NCBI GenBank assembly: GCA_948474755.1
Contig: CAOLHI010000485.1
Location: forward strand, 402,001-466,000
DNA length: 64,000 nt
Reading direction: 5' to 3'
Source of the DNA: Ctenosaura bakeri
Taxonomy: Eukaryota > Chordata > Lepidosauria > Squamata > Iguanidae
The notes under the pieces are model-generated. The model had not been told where the DNA came from and did no database searches. It saw only the letters and a list, made by a program, of their open reading frames with translations. Positions 23,463 through 32,461 of the stretch are shown here, piece after piece. The position numbers were made by a program, and so were the translations under genes. Within the stretch, counting starts at the first letter, position 1, and the number at the start of each line of letters is the position of its first letter.

Positions 23463-23907
23463 GGCCATTTCCACACGGGGTAATAAAAACGGTGCAAGGA
23501 GGACGTCTGCACCTTGGAGTGGATTGGGTCTGTACTACTTACTGTAGATCTGCGCTTCAGTCTGCTCCGGAATGACCCCAAGTGGTCCTCCAGCATGCTT
23601 TTGAAAGACCTGATTTTTCCGGTCTTTCAAAAGCATGGAGCGCACCATTGCAAGCCTTGCTCCCTTGTGCAGATTCGCAGGCTCGCACCAATGTGAGCCT
23701 GTGATCTGCCGAGGGCGGGCTTTAGGCTGGTGAGCTTCAGTGGTTGGTTGAGACCCATGACCAACTGGAAGCCACCATTTTGGATGCCAGAGCAGAGTGG
23801 ATCGATGACCACGCACTGCCCTGGATCAGCCTGGACCGGACCGGGGAGCCAGAAGATCCGGTAAGTAGCGGTGCGGGGCAATTCCCTCGCCCCGTGTAGA
23901 AATGGCC
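23463..23907 (-). mobile_element. Harbinger-like multi-hairpin MITE, copy 4
   Basis: It starts GGCCATTTCCACACGGGG and ends CCCCGTGTAGAAATGGCC, with AAA on both sides (23460-23462, 23908-23910). The first 18 bases differ from the 7.8-kb Harbinger TIR at only two positions. The internal hairpin TGCTTTTGAAAGACC, ten-base loop, GGTCTTTCAAAAGCA (about 23596-23635) is perfect. It lies inside the TCAAGTC-ended repeat and so is younger than that copy. Confidence 0.87.
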
Positions 23908-24097
23908 AAAGTCAGTTTTAACAATTTAAGCAGAGTTGGTCCTCCACATTTGCGATTTTGCCATCTGCAGCTTTGGAAGTAGGGAATAGGAGGCTTCTTA
24001 CTTTCCCTTCTCAAAGCTGGAGGCTTTTGTACCAGTGGGCATAAAAGAGTCTGCAGCCTTGGAAGTGGGGAATAGGATCCTTCTTACTTCCCATTTC

Positions 24098-24460
24098 TTT
24101 TTTCCCCATAATTTTATTATTTTCGAAGTACATAAAAGCATATATAGACACTAATATGTATATCATTATTATAATTCTTCTACTCTCCCCCTGCTTCTGT
24201 ATATCAAAAGTTTCCCTTTGAATCTATCTTCTCCTTTATGCATATCTTATCAAATACCAATATACTCAGCCCACAGACATTTACAGATTTAGCCAAAGCA
24301 TTATCCTTTTCCATTCTCTTTCAAAATTTTGAACTGTTTTGTTCTTAAGTGAGTTAGCTAGTTTTTCAGTCTGTACCATATCTAACAGTTTTGTTTTCCA
24401 TTCATCTAATTGAATATCTATTTTATCTTTCCAATGTTGTGCATATGTCAGCCGTGCTGC
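24098..24460 (-). mobile_element. 5'-truncated L1 LINE 3' end
   Basis: It is flanked by a perfect 16-bp target duplication TCTTACTTCCCATTTC (24082-24097 and 24461-24476). On the minus strand it ends in a poly-A tract and begins with the C-terminal part of an L1 ORF2-like frame (RLTYAQHWKDK.. LDEWKTKLLD.. FEREWKRIM), followed by a short A-rich 3' UTR. This is target-primed integration of a severely truncated copy, inserted into copy A of the TCAAGTC-ended repeat. Non-functional. Confidence 0.85.
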
Positions 24461-25030
24461 TCTTACTTCCCATTTCTGAAACTGGAGGATTTTTCAGATG
24501 TGGGGAATAGGATCCTTCTTGCTCCTCATTACTGAAGCTTCAAAAGCTTTAGAAGGAAGGATCCTTCCTCTTTAAGCCCATTGCCTAACATATTTACTGT
24601 TCCCCTCTGAAAAATGTGCCCTACACTCTGGGGGTGAATCTTGCCTTCTGCTCTTAGGAAAAGTTTTAGAAGGCTCCTCCGATATTCAGTGGGGCCAGGC
24701 TGCTGAGCAGACCTCAACCCTGCCTCGAGTCCATTGCTTAACCCATTTGCTTTTCCCCTCTGAAATGCACCCACACTTTGGGCTTGAGACAGATTGCCAT
24801 GTTACCAGTAGGCAAAAAGAGATGGAAGCTCTGTTCAAAGTCGTAATGTTTCTGGATGAATGTGTTATTTTACTGAACCAAGAGCAGCAAGTCAATTACT
24901 AAAAATATACAAGTCTTGAGTCAAGTTGAATAAGTGCATCATTTATTTCCAAGTCAAGTTCAACTTGAGTCACTGAAGTGACTTAAGTCTGACTTTAGTC
25001 CAAGTCTATTGACTCGAGTCTCCATCACAG

Positions 25031-27072
25031 CAGATTTCATGAATTAAATTTCCCAACTTGTGTCTTGAATGCAGTCAGCTCTCCCTATTTGCAGATCCTG
25101 TATCCACAGATTCAACCAAACATGGCTTGAAAATATTTTTTTAAAAATTGAAGAAGCAAAGTTTAATTTTGCCTTTTTATATAAGGGATGCTACACCAAT
25201 GTACATAATGGGACTTAAGCATTCACGAATTTTGGTAACCACAGGTCCTGGAACAAACCCTAGCAGCTACCATGGGCCCACTGCATGTAGAATCAATGTA
25301 TCTGGATACTGGGAGAATACTGTCACATATGTCTTACCATGAACACTTTAATTCAAAGCGAAAGTTTTACAAAGCAGTTGTTATTTTTCTCCCTAAATAT
25401 TGCTAACACTCATTCTGTGTTTAATGCATATCTCTAATTCCAAAGACTGTCAAAAGGAGATTCTGCTCTGTGAAATCTCTGATGTATACCTTCAGGGGAG
25501 TGGGGAATACAAATGGAAAGCCTGCCAGATATCACATCTGCCTCTCTGTGCACCTCAAAGGATGAAGCCAAACAGCAAGGTGGTGAAGAAGAGCAAACCT
25601 ATAAATGAACATGGCGAGGGCTCCTTTCTCTCTTTCTGCCAATTAATTGTAGGTGATCTTTTCCCCCTGCCCTTGGAAGGTGCGGGAGGAAGAACAGAGC
25701 CCTCACACAATCTATTTACTGGTTGTCTAGCTGGCAAATGCAGTCTGCAACACCTGTGCCACAGACACTCACAGATGTACAAATCCGGCTGTTGGACCAT
25801 TTGCAGATGGCATAGTGGAAAGGAGGGCAGTTTCAGGTACAACAGCACAGTGAAGGAGTCCATTTGTTCCCACTGTTCATTACTCATTTCTTGTTCATGG
25901 GTTCTTCTCTAATGCAAGTTCTGTGCAGGTAGTTCTAATAATCCTAACTGATACAGCATGAGCATAGAGAAGCATTTTAAGAAGGGGATCTGTTCTTTGT
26001 GCTTCTCAATTCTTGGGGGCCTAGCAGTGCCCCTTGACCTGATATATCTCTGGATATTATGCTGTGCTACTCATATTTCTACCAATGTATCTTAAGTTGT
26101 GGGTGGCTGTTATTTTTAAATCTAACTGGGTAATTTTGTCCATAACTTGGAGTCTCTGTTTCGTATGCGATATGTCGGTGGTGTGTAATTTTTTTTCCCA
26201 AACAGCTTCTATTATCTTTGGAATCCACAAAACAACAAAGGCGATAATTACAGTATGAAGATGTTATAATGTTTCAAACAAGCCTACAGTGGTGGTATTA
26301 CAAAGAAAACGTTTGGTTTGCCTACAGCTTTTGCTGTGCTCAAAAGACGTCCCAATTATGCTTTGCATTTTAGCTGAAAACTTCTGTCCTTAAATGAAAG
26401 CAGCTTGTCTGAAACCTCTCAGAATTCTCCTCTTTTAATTTCTCTTGATTCTTCTGTGAATAAAAATGTTGTCCAAATGGTGGCTGCAGCAGGAGAGAAT
26501 CCCCCTCCCGGTTACAAACTACGCCTGGCTTTGTGAAATAGGTACTTTTGTAGTTGGGGGAGGGGGAGAGAAAGGAATGATGAGGGGGATAAATGTATGT
26601 CATTTAAAACCTCTTATGTACATCTGCTACTTGTCAACTCGTGATCTTCTGATCCTTGAATATTTGGCAACCCTGTGATTTGTGATAATGGAATTACTAG
26701 AAAAAGTTATCAACAAAGACGTTACATTATAAATGGGAATAGTAAGGCTTCTGATGTTTTAGAGATGAATGAACTTGGAAAAGGATGTAATGGCATTGAG
26801 GAGAGGAAGGATGGGGACCTGAATATTGTGAAGCTTTCAAAAAAGCCACATAGGTCTTTAAATATATGGTCAATATAAACATGATGAGAGCCAGGTCCTC
26901 AAATCAAGTATGGAATCATGATAAATGAAGATCTGTTGACATTATGGTCTGGATTATGTATGACTATTTAACATTTATACACCAGTACTGATCAGTAGAC
27001 TAACCACTGTTCACTGTCTTTGAGCCTTGACTGATTTCTTCTATAAGGCAATTGAAGGTAAATCTTTTGCAG
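25031..27072. other. Unique non-coding stretch before the SINE/Harbinger nest
   Basis: The open frame at 25400-25912 (170 codons) is Cys/Ser-rich without a recognised domain or splice context. TTTGCAG at 27066-27072 is the likely left target duplication of the following SINE, matched at 35101-35107. Confidence 0.4.
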
Positions 27073-27125
27073 TGAGCCAGCATGGCATAGCAGTTTGAGC
27101 AATGGGCAATGACTCTGGAGACTAG
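27073..27125 (+). mobile_element. Sauria-type SINE, 5' part, interrupted by Harbinger
   Basis: The tRNA-like head GAGCCAGCATGGCATAGCAG..GACTCTGGAGACTAG stops exactly at the Harbinger terminus and resumes at 34913-34916. The last three bases, TAG, are the Harbinger target duplication. Confidence 0.93.
27123..27125. repeat. Left TAG target-site duplication
   Basis: TAG abuts GGCCCTTTTC and is repeated at 34913-34915. Removing the element and one TAG restores a normal SINE (GAGACTAGGATTTAAATCCC). Confidence 0.9.
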
Positions 27126-27143
27126 GGCCCTTTTCACACGGGG
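27126..27143 (+). repeat. Harbinger left terminal inverted repeat
   Basis: GGCCCTTTTCACACGGGG is identical to the complement of 34895-34912. Similarity then continues weakly (TTTTTAAAGCTTCC against CGCTGAAATCTTCC). Confidence 0.95.
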
Positions 27144-27329
27144 TTTTTAAAGCTTCCCAGTTCGACCTTGATCGGGTGCCTTTTACATGTTAGAGAGCAT
27201 GTGGTCGCATTAAACTTTTTGGTTTCTCACCACAATCTGAGTGGGGGAGCCACCAATCAGCATTTCCGCGCACTTTTCAAAGACCGGATAAAATGTGGTC
27301 TTTTCCTCCAATCCGCGCTCGACGTTTCC

Positions 27330-27560
27330 ATGAGAAAGCAGCGGTGCGTCCTGACTCGTGCGGGCGATCAAGAGAGGGAGGGATCAAGGCGTGGTCAGCA
27401 GAAGCCACAGGACCGCCCCCAGCACGAGCGGGCGGCGCCATTTTCCAAACCCGCTGAGGCGCCTGCAAGGAGGAGGCAAACGGATGAGGAACGGAAAAAA
27501 AGGAAGGTTTCAGCGGCTGCAAAGAGGAAGCAAAGGGACGAGGAACGGAAAAAAAGGAAG
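27330..27560 (+). CDS. Candidate exon 1 of a small basic protein in the Harbinger element
   Basis: An ATG at 27330 opens 77 codons ending at AAG|GTAGGT (phase 0). The product is very basic and ends in a 20-residue-period duplication of TDEERKKRKV / RDEERKKRKV, resembling bipartite nuclear localisation signals. The duplication is also present at DNA level (about 27470-27560). The stretch GGCGCCATTTTCC upstream of the repeats resembles a YY1 motif, so part could be promoter or 5' UTR instead. The open frame extends upstream to 27168, where another ATG exists; I prefer 27330 because the earlier one begins within 45 bp of the TIR. I recognise no homologue. It may join in frame to 28143-28412. Confidence 0.35.
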
Positions 27561-28142
27561 GTAGGTTTTTCCCTTAGCTATCCTTTGTCCGTGCGGCGTT
27601 GTGAATCGCGGGTTTCCGGGGGTTGTGTCTCCCGAAGGTGCCCTGATTTTAAATATGGGGTCGAGGGGGAGGTGGTGGCTGGCGAGTGGATACACTCGCC
27701 GAGGATGGCATGGCAGGATGCTTTTAAAGGTTAGGGAAAATTGGGAAAGCTGTGGAGGGGGGCAGGTAGGAAGGGAGGGAACGTCCAAAGCAGCCACCGC
27801 GCCAAACCCGTTCTCCAGGTTACTTTGGAAGCGGGATCATGGCGCAATGACGGGATGCTGTGTAAATTTGGGGATGGCTGCTGTGCTGCTCCGGCACGAG
27901 GTCCCCGTGCAAACTTTTACTGGGAAACGTATTTTTTCTTGGGGACTGTTTGGCGCCCCCAGAGAAAAATGGCCCTTGGTAATCTTCCGTTTTAAACCAA
28001 TTCTCGGGCTGGGGGTGGGGGGGGTAGTGGCTTCTGTTTGACCCCTGGCAGTAGTTATTTTTCGAGCGGCCGCCATTAATACAGTCACGCCCCATAAGGG
28101 CCTGCTGTGTTGTTTGTCTGAACCCCCCCCCGCCACATGCAG

Positions 28143-28412
28143 AGGGGGATGATCTTCCTGCCAGGGCAGGAGACCCCAGTGGTGTTCCATGCTTCTTTAG
28201 CTGTCTTGGACATGGCAGAGATCCATAGGGCAATGGAAGAAATCATTTTTTGGGGGGAGGCAAGATTTCATCTTTATCAGTCCATGTGGCTCTGGGAGGG
28301 AGGATCCCATGGGCAGAGAACCAGTTCCTGGGACTATTGTATAGGCACACAATTTACCACATCATTTTCATTTAAGTTGTGCCAAAATTTAAGTTGTTGT
28401 ACATTAGCTTGA
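28143..28412 (+). CDS. Candidate exon 2 of the small basic protein gene
   Basis: It follows a C-rich tract and CATGCAG acceptor, and in phase 0 continues the frame of the exon ending at 27560 for 89 codons to a stop at 28412. The N-terminal half (FLPGQETPVVFHASLAVLDM, then MEEIIFWGEARFHLYQSMWL) is hydrophobic/aromatic and predicted mostly helical. No family recognised. Two AATAAA signals downstream (28802, 28814) would fit a gene end. A further open block at 28530-28712, preceded by a TACTAAC branch-point-like word, could be an alternative last exon. All of this is inference. Confidence 0.25.
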   Translation, partial: RGMIFLPGQETPVVFHASLAVLDMAEIHRAMEEIIFWGEARFHLYQSMWLWEGGSHGQRTSSWDYCIGTQFTTSFSFKLCQNLSCCTLA

Positions 28413-28801
28413 AGCTGTTGATATCACAAAAGCTGAAAGGTTTTTTCCCCTGCTGTGAATATCTGCCCTCTGAAGTTATAAAACAAGGCAGTTCCCTTTG
28501 TCAGTTCGTACTGTTTGCTTTGTTTATAAATACTAACGCCCCTCCTTGTCTCCACGGATCGGAAATCCACGGGGAGTGCGCATTCCCAGTGCAAATCTTC
28601 CCACGGAGTGTTGACCCAAGCTGAAAAGTCCACGCGACACTACTCCCCTTTCCACCACTTCGCCAAACACGCAAAACAGTTTGTCTGGCTGGCAAATTGC
28701 ACGCCGGCCGTATGAAACAGTGGCATGCCACAGACGCCACGCTGACCTAACAGCTTTGCAGGGGAGAGCTACATGCAAGGAGCCACACACCTACTTGAAA
28801 G

Positions 28802-28819
28802 AATAAATTTTTTAATAAA
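28802..28819 (+). terminator. Tandem plus-strand poly(A) signals
   Basis: AATAAA at 28802-28807 and again at 28814-28819, downstream of the candidate left-hand plus-strand gene and before the minus-strand gene region. Confidence 0.45.
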
Positions 28820-29200
28820 TAAATTTTTCCCTTTTTCCAAAAAAATATATTTTCATAACTACATATTTACATAAATAAATAAAAAAGTGCTGTACAGGGT
28901 GGATGTGCGTTTGGGAAAAAGCTGGGGGTTTCAACTTTGGGCCCTTTGGGCCCCCCACCCGGGGGGCACAGGGGTGTTCCTCCCCCGGGCCTTCCTCCAC
29001 ATCCGTCCCTGGCCGCTCCGGTTAAGGGATGTTTTTTTGGTCTGCTGCCCAAAACAAAGGTGAAATTCGATTAGGCATGTGCGCATCCACAGCAGCCTTT
29101 TTGAAGGAGGAAACTTTATTGTGTCCTTTGTTGATTTTTGGGGCGTTAGGAGGGAAATGAAAAAATAAGCCAAGGGCCACTAAAATAAAGGTTTTCCTAC

Positions 29201-29264
29201 CTTCCATCCCTGGCATGCCCTGCGTGTCCACGGGGGCTTGGTGGCCACGCATGGCGTCTTCTGC
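29201..29264 (-). CDS. Candidate exon 2 of the second SANT-like gene
   Basis: On the minus strand, TTTACTGTTGCATTTCCATAG precedes the segment and GGAAG|GTAGGA ends it. Joined to the exon ending at 29394 it continues the frame with an Arg-rich stretch (RRRRHAW), a possible nuclear signal. The 3' part of the gene beyond 29201 is unclear. A minus-strand AATAAA lies near 29113-29118. Confidence 0.4.
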
Positions 29265-29393
29265 CTATGGAAATGCAACAGTAAATCAGCGTGGGTTCTA
29301 CTCAGGCAGGGTGCATCCCCCTTTGTGGGGGTAACGACAACCATTCCCCTGGGGTTCCCAAGCCACACAGGCCAGGGGTTTGCGCTTACTCAC

Positions 29394-29752
29394 GTCTGCC
29401 ACCGGCTGTCCAGCTGGGGCCCCCCGTCGCCCTCCACAGGCTACGCATCACCTCGAAAAAGGGTGGCCTTGCGTGGGGGGGGGGGGTCCGTTGTAGGAGC
29501 GCAGGGCGGCGTAAAACCGCCCGGGCGTAGCTCGCTGAAATGGGTCCGGACCTCCTCCACACTCCTCTCGTGGCCATGTCGCGTAAGGCAGTGGGCAACG
29601 GTGTGGAGGTGCTCATCATCGTCTCCCCTTGTGTGGGGGCGCATCAGTTCCAACACACCGCCACACCACCTTACCAGGGCCCAAACCTTTTCCCCCCCTG
29701 GTCTCAATTCACCCCCTCCGAGGCCCCCCCTTTCAACCGGTCCGGCCGCCAT
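29394..29752 (-). CDS. Second SANT/trihelix-like protein of the Harbinger element, exon 1, frameshifted
   Basis: It starts at ATG 29752 in a good context (GAGAAATGGCGG) and reads MAAGPVER, then a tryptophan-led helical region: VWALVRWCGGVLELMRPH, EHLHTVAHCLTRHGHERS, VEEVRTHFSEL. The spacing W-x(n)-'GHERSVEEVRTxFSELR' is that of Myb/SANT-like or trihelix domains, where the third helix is usually 'GH-R-(s/t)-x-x-(q/e)-(v/c)-R-x-(k/r)'. A shift in a T run near 29510 moves the reading into the frame FFEVMRSLWRAT before a strong donor GAC|GTGAGTAAG at 29394/29393. It is clearly different from the Myb-like protein at 29983, divergent from it with about 230 bp between starts. It is probably a DNA-binding accessory protein. 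It could instead be a second copy of the Harbinger Myb gene that diverged long ago. Confidence 0.6.
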
Positions 29753-29799
29753 TTCTCCGGGAAATTTCCCTTTCGTCCGCCCCCACTAACAAACCACGC

Positions 29800-29982
29800 G
29801 GCTGCAGTACCAGCAATTGTCTACTAGGGGTTTTTTTGGGCCCCGTTTCCCGCGCCCCCAGGGGGCGCATGCGCAAAACGCGACGAGAGGAAGGAAAACA
29901 AAGGGAGGAACCATTTTTCGTTTGAGAGGACGTGTAGTGGGGAAGGAGGTTTGCAAAAGGAACAAAAAACCCAAAAGGTAAC
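29800..29982. promoter_or_regulatory. Divergent promoter with an NRF1-type palindrome
   Basis: GCGCATGCGC at 29865-29874 is a perfect NRF1 consensus core, placed between the minus-strand gene starting at 29752 and the plus-strand gene starting near 29983. The region is CpG-rich and has no TATA box in the usual place, as in bidirectional CpG-island promoters. Function is inferred from motif and position. Confidence 0.5.
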
Positions 29983-30446
29983 ATGCAAAGCGGGGAGCAC
30001 ATGCAGAGGAGTGACTGCAGCGTGGAGGAGGAAGGGTTTCCTTTGAGGCGACAGCCCATAAGGCCAAGAGGCTTGGCCTGGCGCCATCCGGAGATAAAAA
30101 AATCTCCTGGACATTTGGGGGGGAACTGGGTTTCCCAGAGGGACCTCCAGGCTACCTACAGAAATATAGAAATTTTCGAGGAGATTGCGAGGGAAATGAT
30201 TAGAAGGGGACATAGGCGGACCGCTGAGGAGTGCAGGACGAAAACAAAAAAGACTGCGTGCAGCCTACCGTGAGGCTGTGGGGGAAAAATAAAGGGACGG
30301 GCGCAGCCAGGGTGGAATGTCCCTACTTTGAGGAACTATCCAGGTTTTTGGGGGGGGAACGCGAGTCCCAAACCTCCAAGAGTCGTTGAGAGCTTGCAGG
30401 TCGCCATGGGACCCAGCAACCACGAATGAGAACGCGGCATCAGAAG
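29983..30446 (+). CDS. Harbinger Myb/SANT-like protein, exon 1, frameshifted
   Basis: From ATG 29983 (another at 30001) the frame leads to the diagnostic segment RNIEIFEEIAREMIRRGHRR followed by TAEECRTKTKK, the third helix of a Myb/SANT-like (MSANTD-type) domain. An A-run indel near 30246-30254 then shifts the frame; the expected continuation (AAYREAV, then CPYFEELSRF) is found in other frames up to a donor CAGAAG|GTACGT at 30446/30447. G-runs at about 30280 and 30345 cause further shifts. In known Harbinger elements this protein binds subterminal DNA and helps transposase enter the nucleus. It converges with the transposase gene. Broken as read. Confidence 0.75.
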
Positions 30447-30535
30447 GTACGTGGGGGCAGCGAGTCGAGGGATTTTCCCTTCCCCTATATGTTTTTTTTG
30501 CGCCCCCACTAAATCCGTTTTTCCCTTTTTTTCAG

Positions 30536-30601
30536 GGGTGGACGAACAGATGACCCAAAGGGAACTGTTTGAACAGACATCATATGATGGGGAGTCATCA
30601 G
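30536..30601 (+). CDS. Harbinger Myb/SANT-like protein, probable short exon
   Basis: TTTTTCCCTTTTTTTCAG gives a strong acceptor before 30536, and TCATCAG|GTGAGG gives a donor at 30601/30602. The 66-nt exon reads an acidic stretch (DEQMTQRELFEQTSYDGES) typical of the linker after the SANT domain in these proteins. Phase fits the exon ending at 30446 only approximately because of the upstream frameshifts. Confidence 0.55.
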
Positions 30602-30957
30602 GTGAGGCTGCATGGGTTTACAATACATTACATTTTGATTTACTCTACAATAACCCTTCGTGGTTTCAGGGCAACGCAGGAAAACGGACATAAATAAATA
30701 ACAGGTGGATGAGGCCCAGAGAGCAGGCCTCACATGCAAGCAGGGCGCTCACGTGCATGACCACAAGGGCCCCAAAACCCACTCCTGCTGCTCCTTTGGA
30801 ATACTTCTTCTTTCGCAGCAAAAGGGGTGGCATATCGATTTTCCGGGGAATTTTTTCATTTTCTCTAGGTGACATCAGGGCCATTTACATTACCATTCTT
30901 TGCTTGCAGGAGTGAGGAAATTCCGAAAGGAGAAACCTTATGGGACTTAAGTGACAA

Positions 30958-31161
30958 TGCCATTTCCACACCACACTGTTACAGTGAAACATTCCACTTT
31001 CAGCATCCTATGGGATTCTGTGGTATGTAGTTTAGGGAAGGGTATATAAAATTCTCAGCCAGAGAGCTTTTTGGCTTTAGCAAACTACTAATCCCACAAC
31101 TCCACAGAAAAAGTTGAAAGTGGAATAATCACTGTAAAAAAGTGTGGTGTGGCTCTGGGCC
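30958..31161. mobile_element. Fold-back MITE nested in the Harbinger element
   Basis: The left arm GCCATTTCCACACCACACTGTTACAGTGA, TTCCACTTTCAGCATCCTATGGGATTC, GTATGTAGTTTA pairs with the right arm CAAACTACTAATCCCACAACTCC, GTTGAAAGTGGAATAATCACTG, GTGTGGTGTGG. It is of the same family as 8847-9048 and 47099-47263. It sits between the second and last exons of the Myb-like gene. The right terminus has lost the GGAAATGGCC end. Confidence 0.7.
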
Positions 31162-31776
31162 CAGGCCAAAAACTTTTTAGCCTCCTGCTGCAAAAGGGCT
31201 AACTTTTTTTTCCTCCAAGCAGGGATCAAAAACAGCTGCCCCCCAACTATGGGGTTTAAACTCCTGCACCGGGGAGTTCTAGCACCACGGCTGCTGGTGA
31301 GTTAAGGGGGGTCCTGCAGCCGAAATATTGCTGCGGGGAGTTTATTTGCATTGGGATAACCGTGGTATGATTTGTCACCACAGGTTTGGAGATTCAGAGC
31401 ATGGCGTTCCCGGGGGGCCTTTATAAGCCCATTGTACTTTTTGAGCCTTCATGGCCGGGGGAACCTCAGCATGCTGTTATCTTCACAGTTAAAAATTTTT
31501 GTGCATCCGTTAGGGCAATGCCCGGAAAAAGGCATTTAACATTCTGCCTGTTGTTGGACTGCCATTTAAAGTTTCTTGGCAACCTTCCAGTTGGAGGCTG
31601 AAGCCTTACATGAAGCAAGGTACATGACTGTGACAACTGTTTTGTGTGGTTTCTATCTTTCTACAGTTTTATGAGTACCTTATTTCAAAAAAGGCTGTCT
31701 AATCGCCACTTGCCATACATGTTGTGTCCTAGCTCCGAATGATGGTAGGTTGACTTCTCAATCTTATTCTGAACAG
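31162..31776 (+). other. Probable intron of the Harbinger Myb-like gene
   Basis: The stretch between the nested MITE and the last exon has a G+C content like the rest of the element. An open frame at 31386-31601 has no recognised motif. It ends in TTATTCTGAACAG, an acceptor. Confidence 0.4.
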
Positions 31777-32301
31777 ATGACTGCCCCAGCACTAGCCCGG
31801 ACAGGGAGAACGGGGCCCACGGCAAAATTTTCCCCCCCGTACCCTAAGGGGCAGGAACAGAACCGCAGCGGGGGGCCGGGACAAGGCGTTTGCCTATGCA
31901 AGGGCAACCTTGGACTTCATGCGCGAACACGAGGAGAGGAGCTTGCAACAGATGGCCATGGATCGCGAGCAGGCGGCTCGAGATAGCGACAGGGCAGAGA
32001 AAAAGCGCGGCAGGAGATAATATCAATTCTAAGGGTATGCGCCACTGCCATGCTAGAAATTTTTTATGCGGTAACAGGCGTGGGCGGAACAAGCCAATCA
32101 CCTCCTGGCTCCTCCCGGTCCCGACAGCTAACTTTTTTAAAGGGGCACAGCGCAAACGTACCGGGGGCCAAAAAGGCGGCTCCCAGCCAGGAGCAGGAGG
32201 CAGGGGAAAGGGGAAGGCCGCAAGGGCCAGGAAGCCACGGCAAATTTATAGCCCTTGAGCAATTTTTTGGACCCTGGCGCAGGAAAAAAATCGAGGCCTA
32301 A
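31777..32301 (+). CDS. Harbinger Myb/SANT-like protein, last exon, frameshifted
   Basis: After the acceptor at 31776 the frames give a Pro/Gly-rich linker. Then comes a charged coiled-coil-like helix (FMREHEERSLQQMAMDREQA, about 31917-31990), typical of the C-terminus of these proteins, and then a frame that runs to TAA at 32299-32301. At least two small indels (around 31860-31880 and 32007-32012) split the exon between frames. Two AATAAA signals follow at 32417 and 32439. The coiled coil is the likely partner-binding region. Confidence 0.6.
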
Positions 32302-32416
32302 ACTTTTCCCTTCCCAAGCGGGCCAGCGATGTACTTGTTTGTTGATGAGAACTGTTCATAATGGAGCGTTTTTCCCCCCCAAATTTTTTTTTTTTCCGCA
32401 TTTATCAAAACAGTCA

Positions 32417-32461
32417 AATAAAACCTATTACCATTTTCAATAAACAGACGCAATATTTATT
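32417..32461. terminator. Convergent poly(A) signals of the Harbinger Myb-like and transposase genes
   Basis: Plus strand: AATAAA at 32417-32422 and 32439-32444. Minus strand: AATAAA as TTTATT at 32456-32461. Signals on both strands within 45 bp mark the tail-to-tail gene junction. Confidence 0.7.

Larger units (their letters stand above)
23271..25030 (+). repeat. TCAAGTC-ended repeat, copy A, interrupted by a MITE and an L1
   Basis: The left end is an array of AAGTCTCAAGTC-type motifs (about 23280-23403). The right end (about 24911-25024) carries diverged CAAGTC/GACTTGAGTC motifs. The interior contains repeated modules built on GGGGAATAGGATCCTTCTTACTTCCC and a segment GGCTTGAGACAGATTGCC. 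The whole element reappears in inverse orientation at 47979-48822. Removing the MITE (23463-23907) and the L1 (24098-24460) leaves about 0.93 kb, close to the other copy. Family unknown to me. Confidence 0.75.

Noticed and set aside
25400..25912. 170-codon open frame on the plus strand
   Set aside because: Overlaps a long minus-strand open frame, has no motif and no exon-like borders.
27820..28233. 137-codon minus-strand frame in the Harbinger left half
   Set aside because: Pro/Gly/Ser-rich reading of a GC-rich region, opposite the candidate plus-strand gene; no start context or motif.
29238..29789. 183-codon plus-strand frame
   Set aside because: Antisense shadow of the second SANT-like gene, which has motif and splice support.
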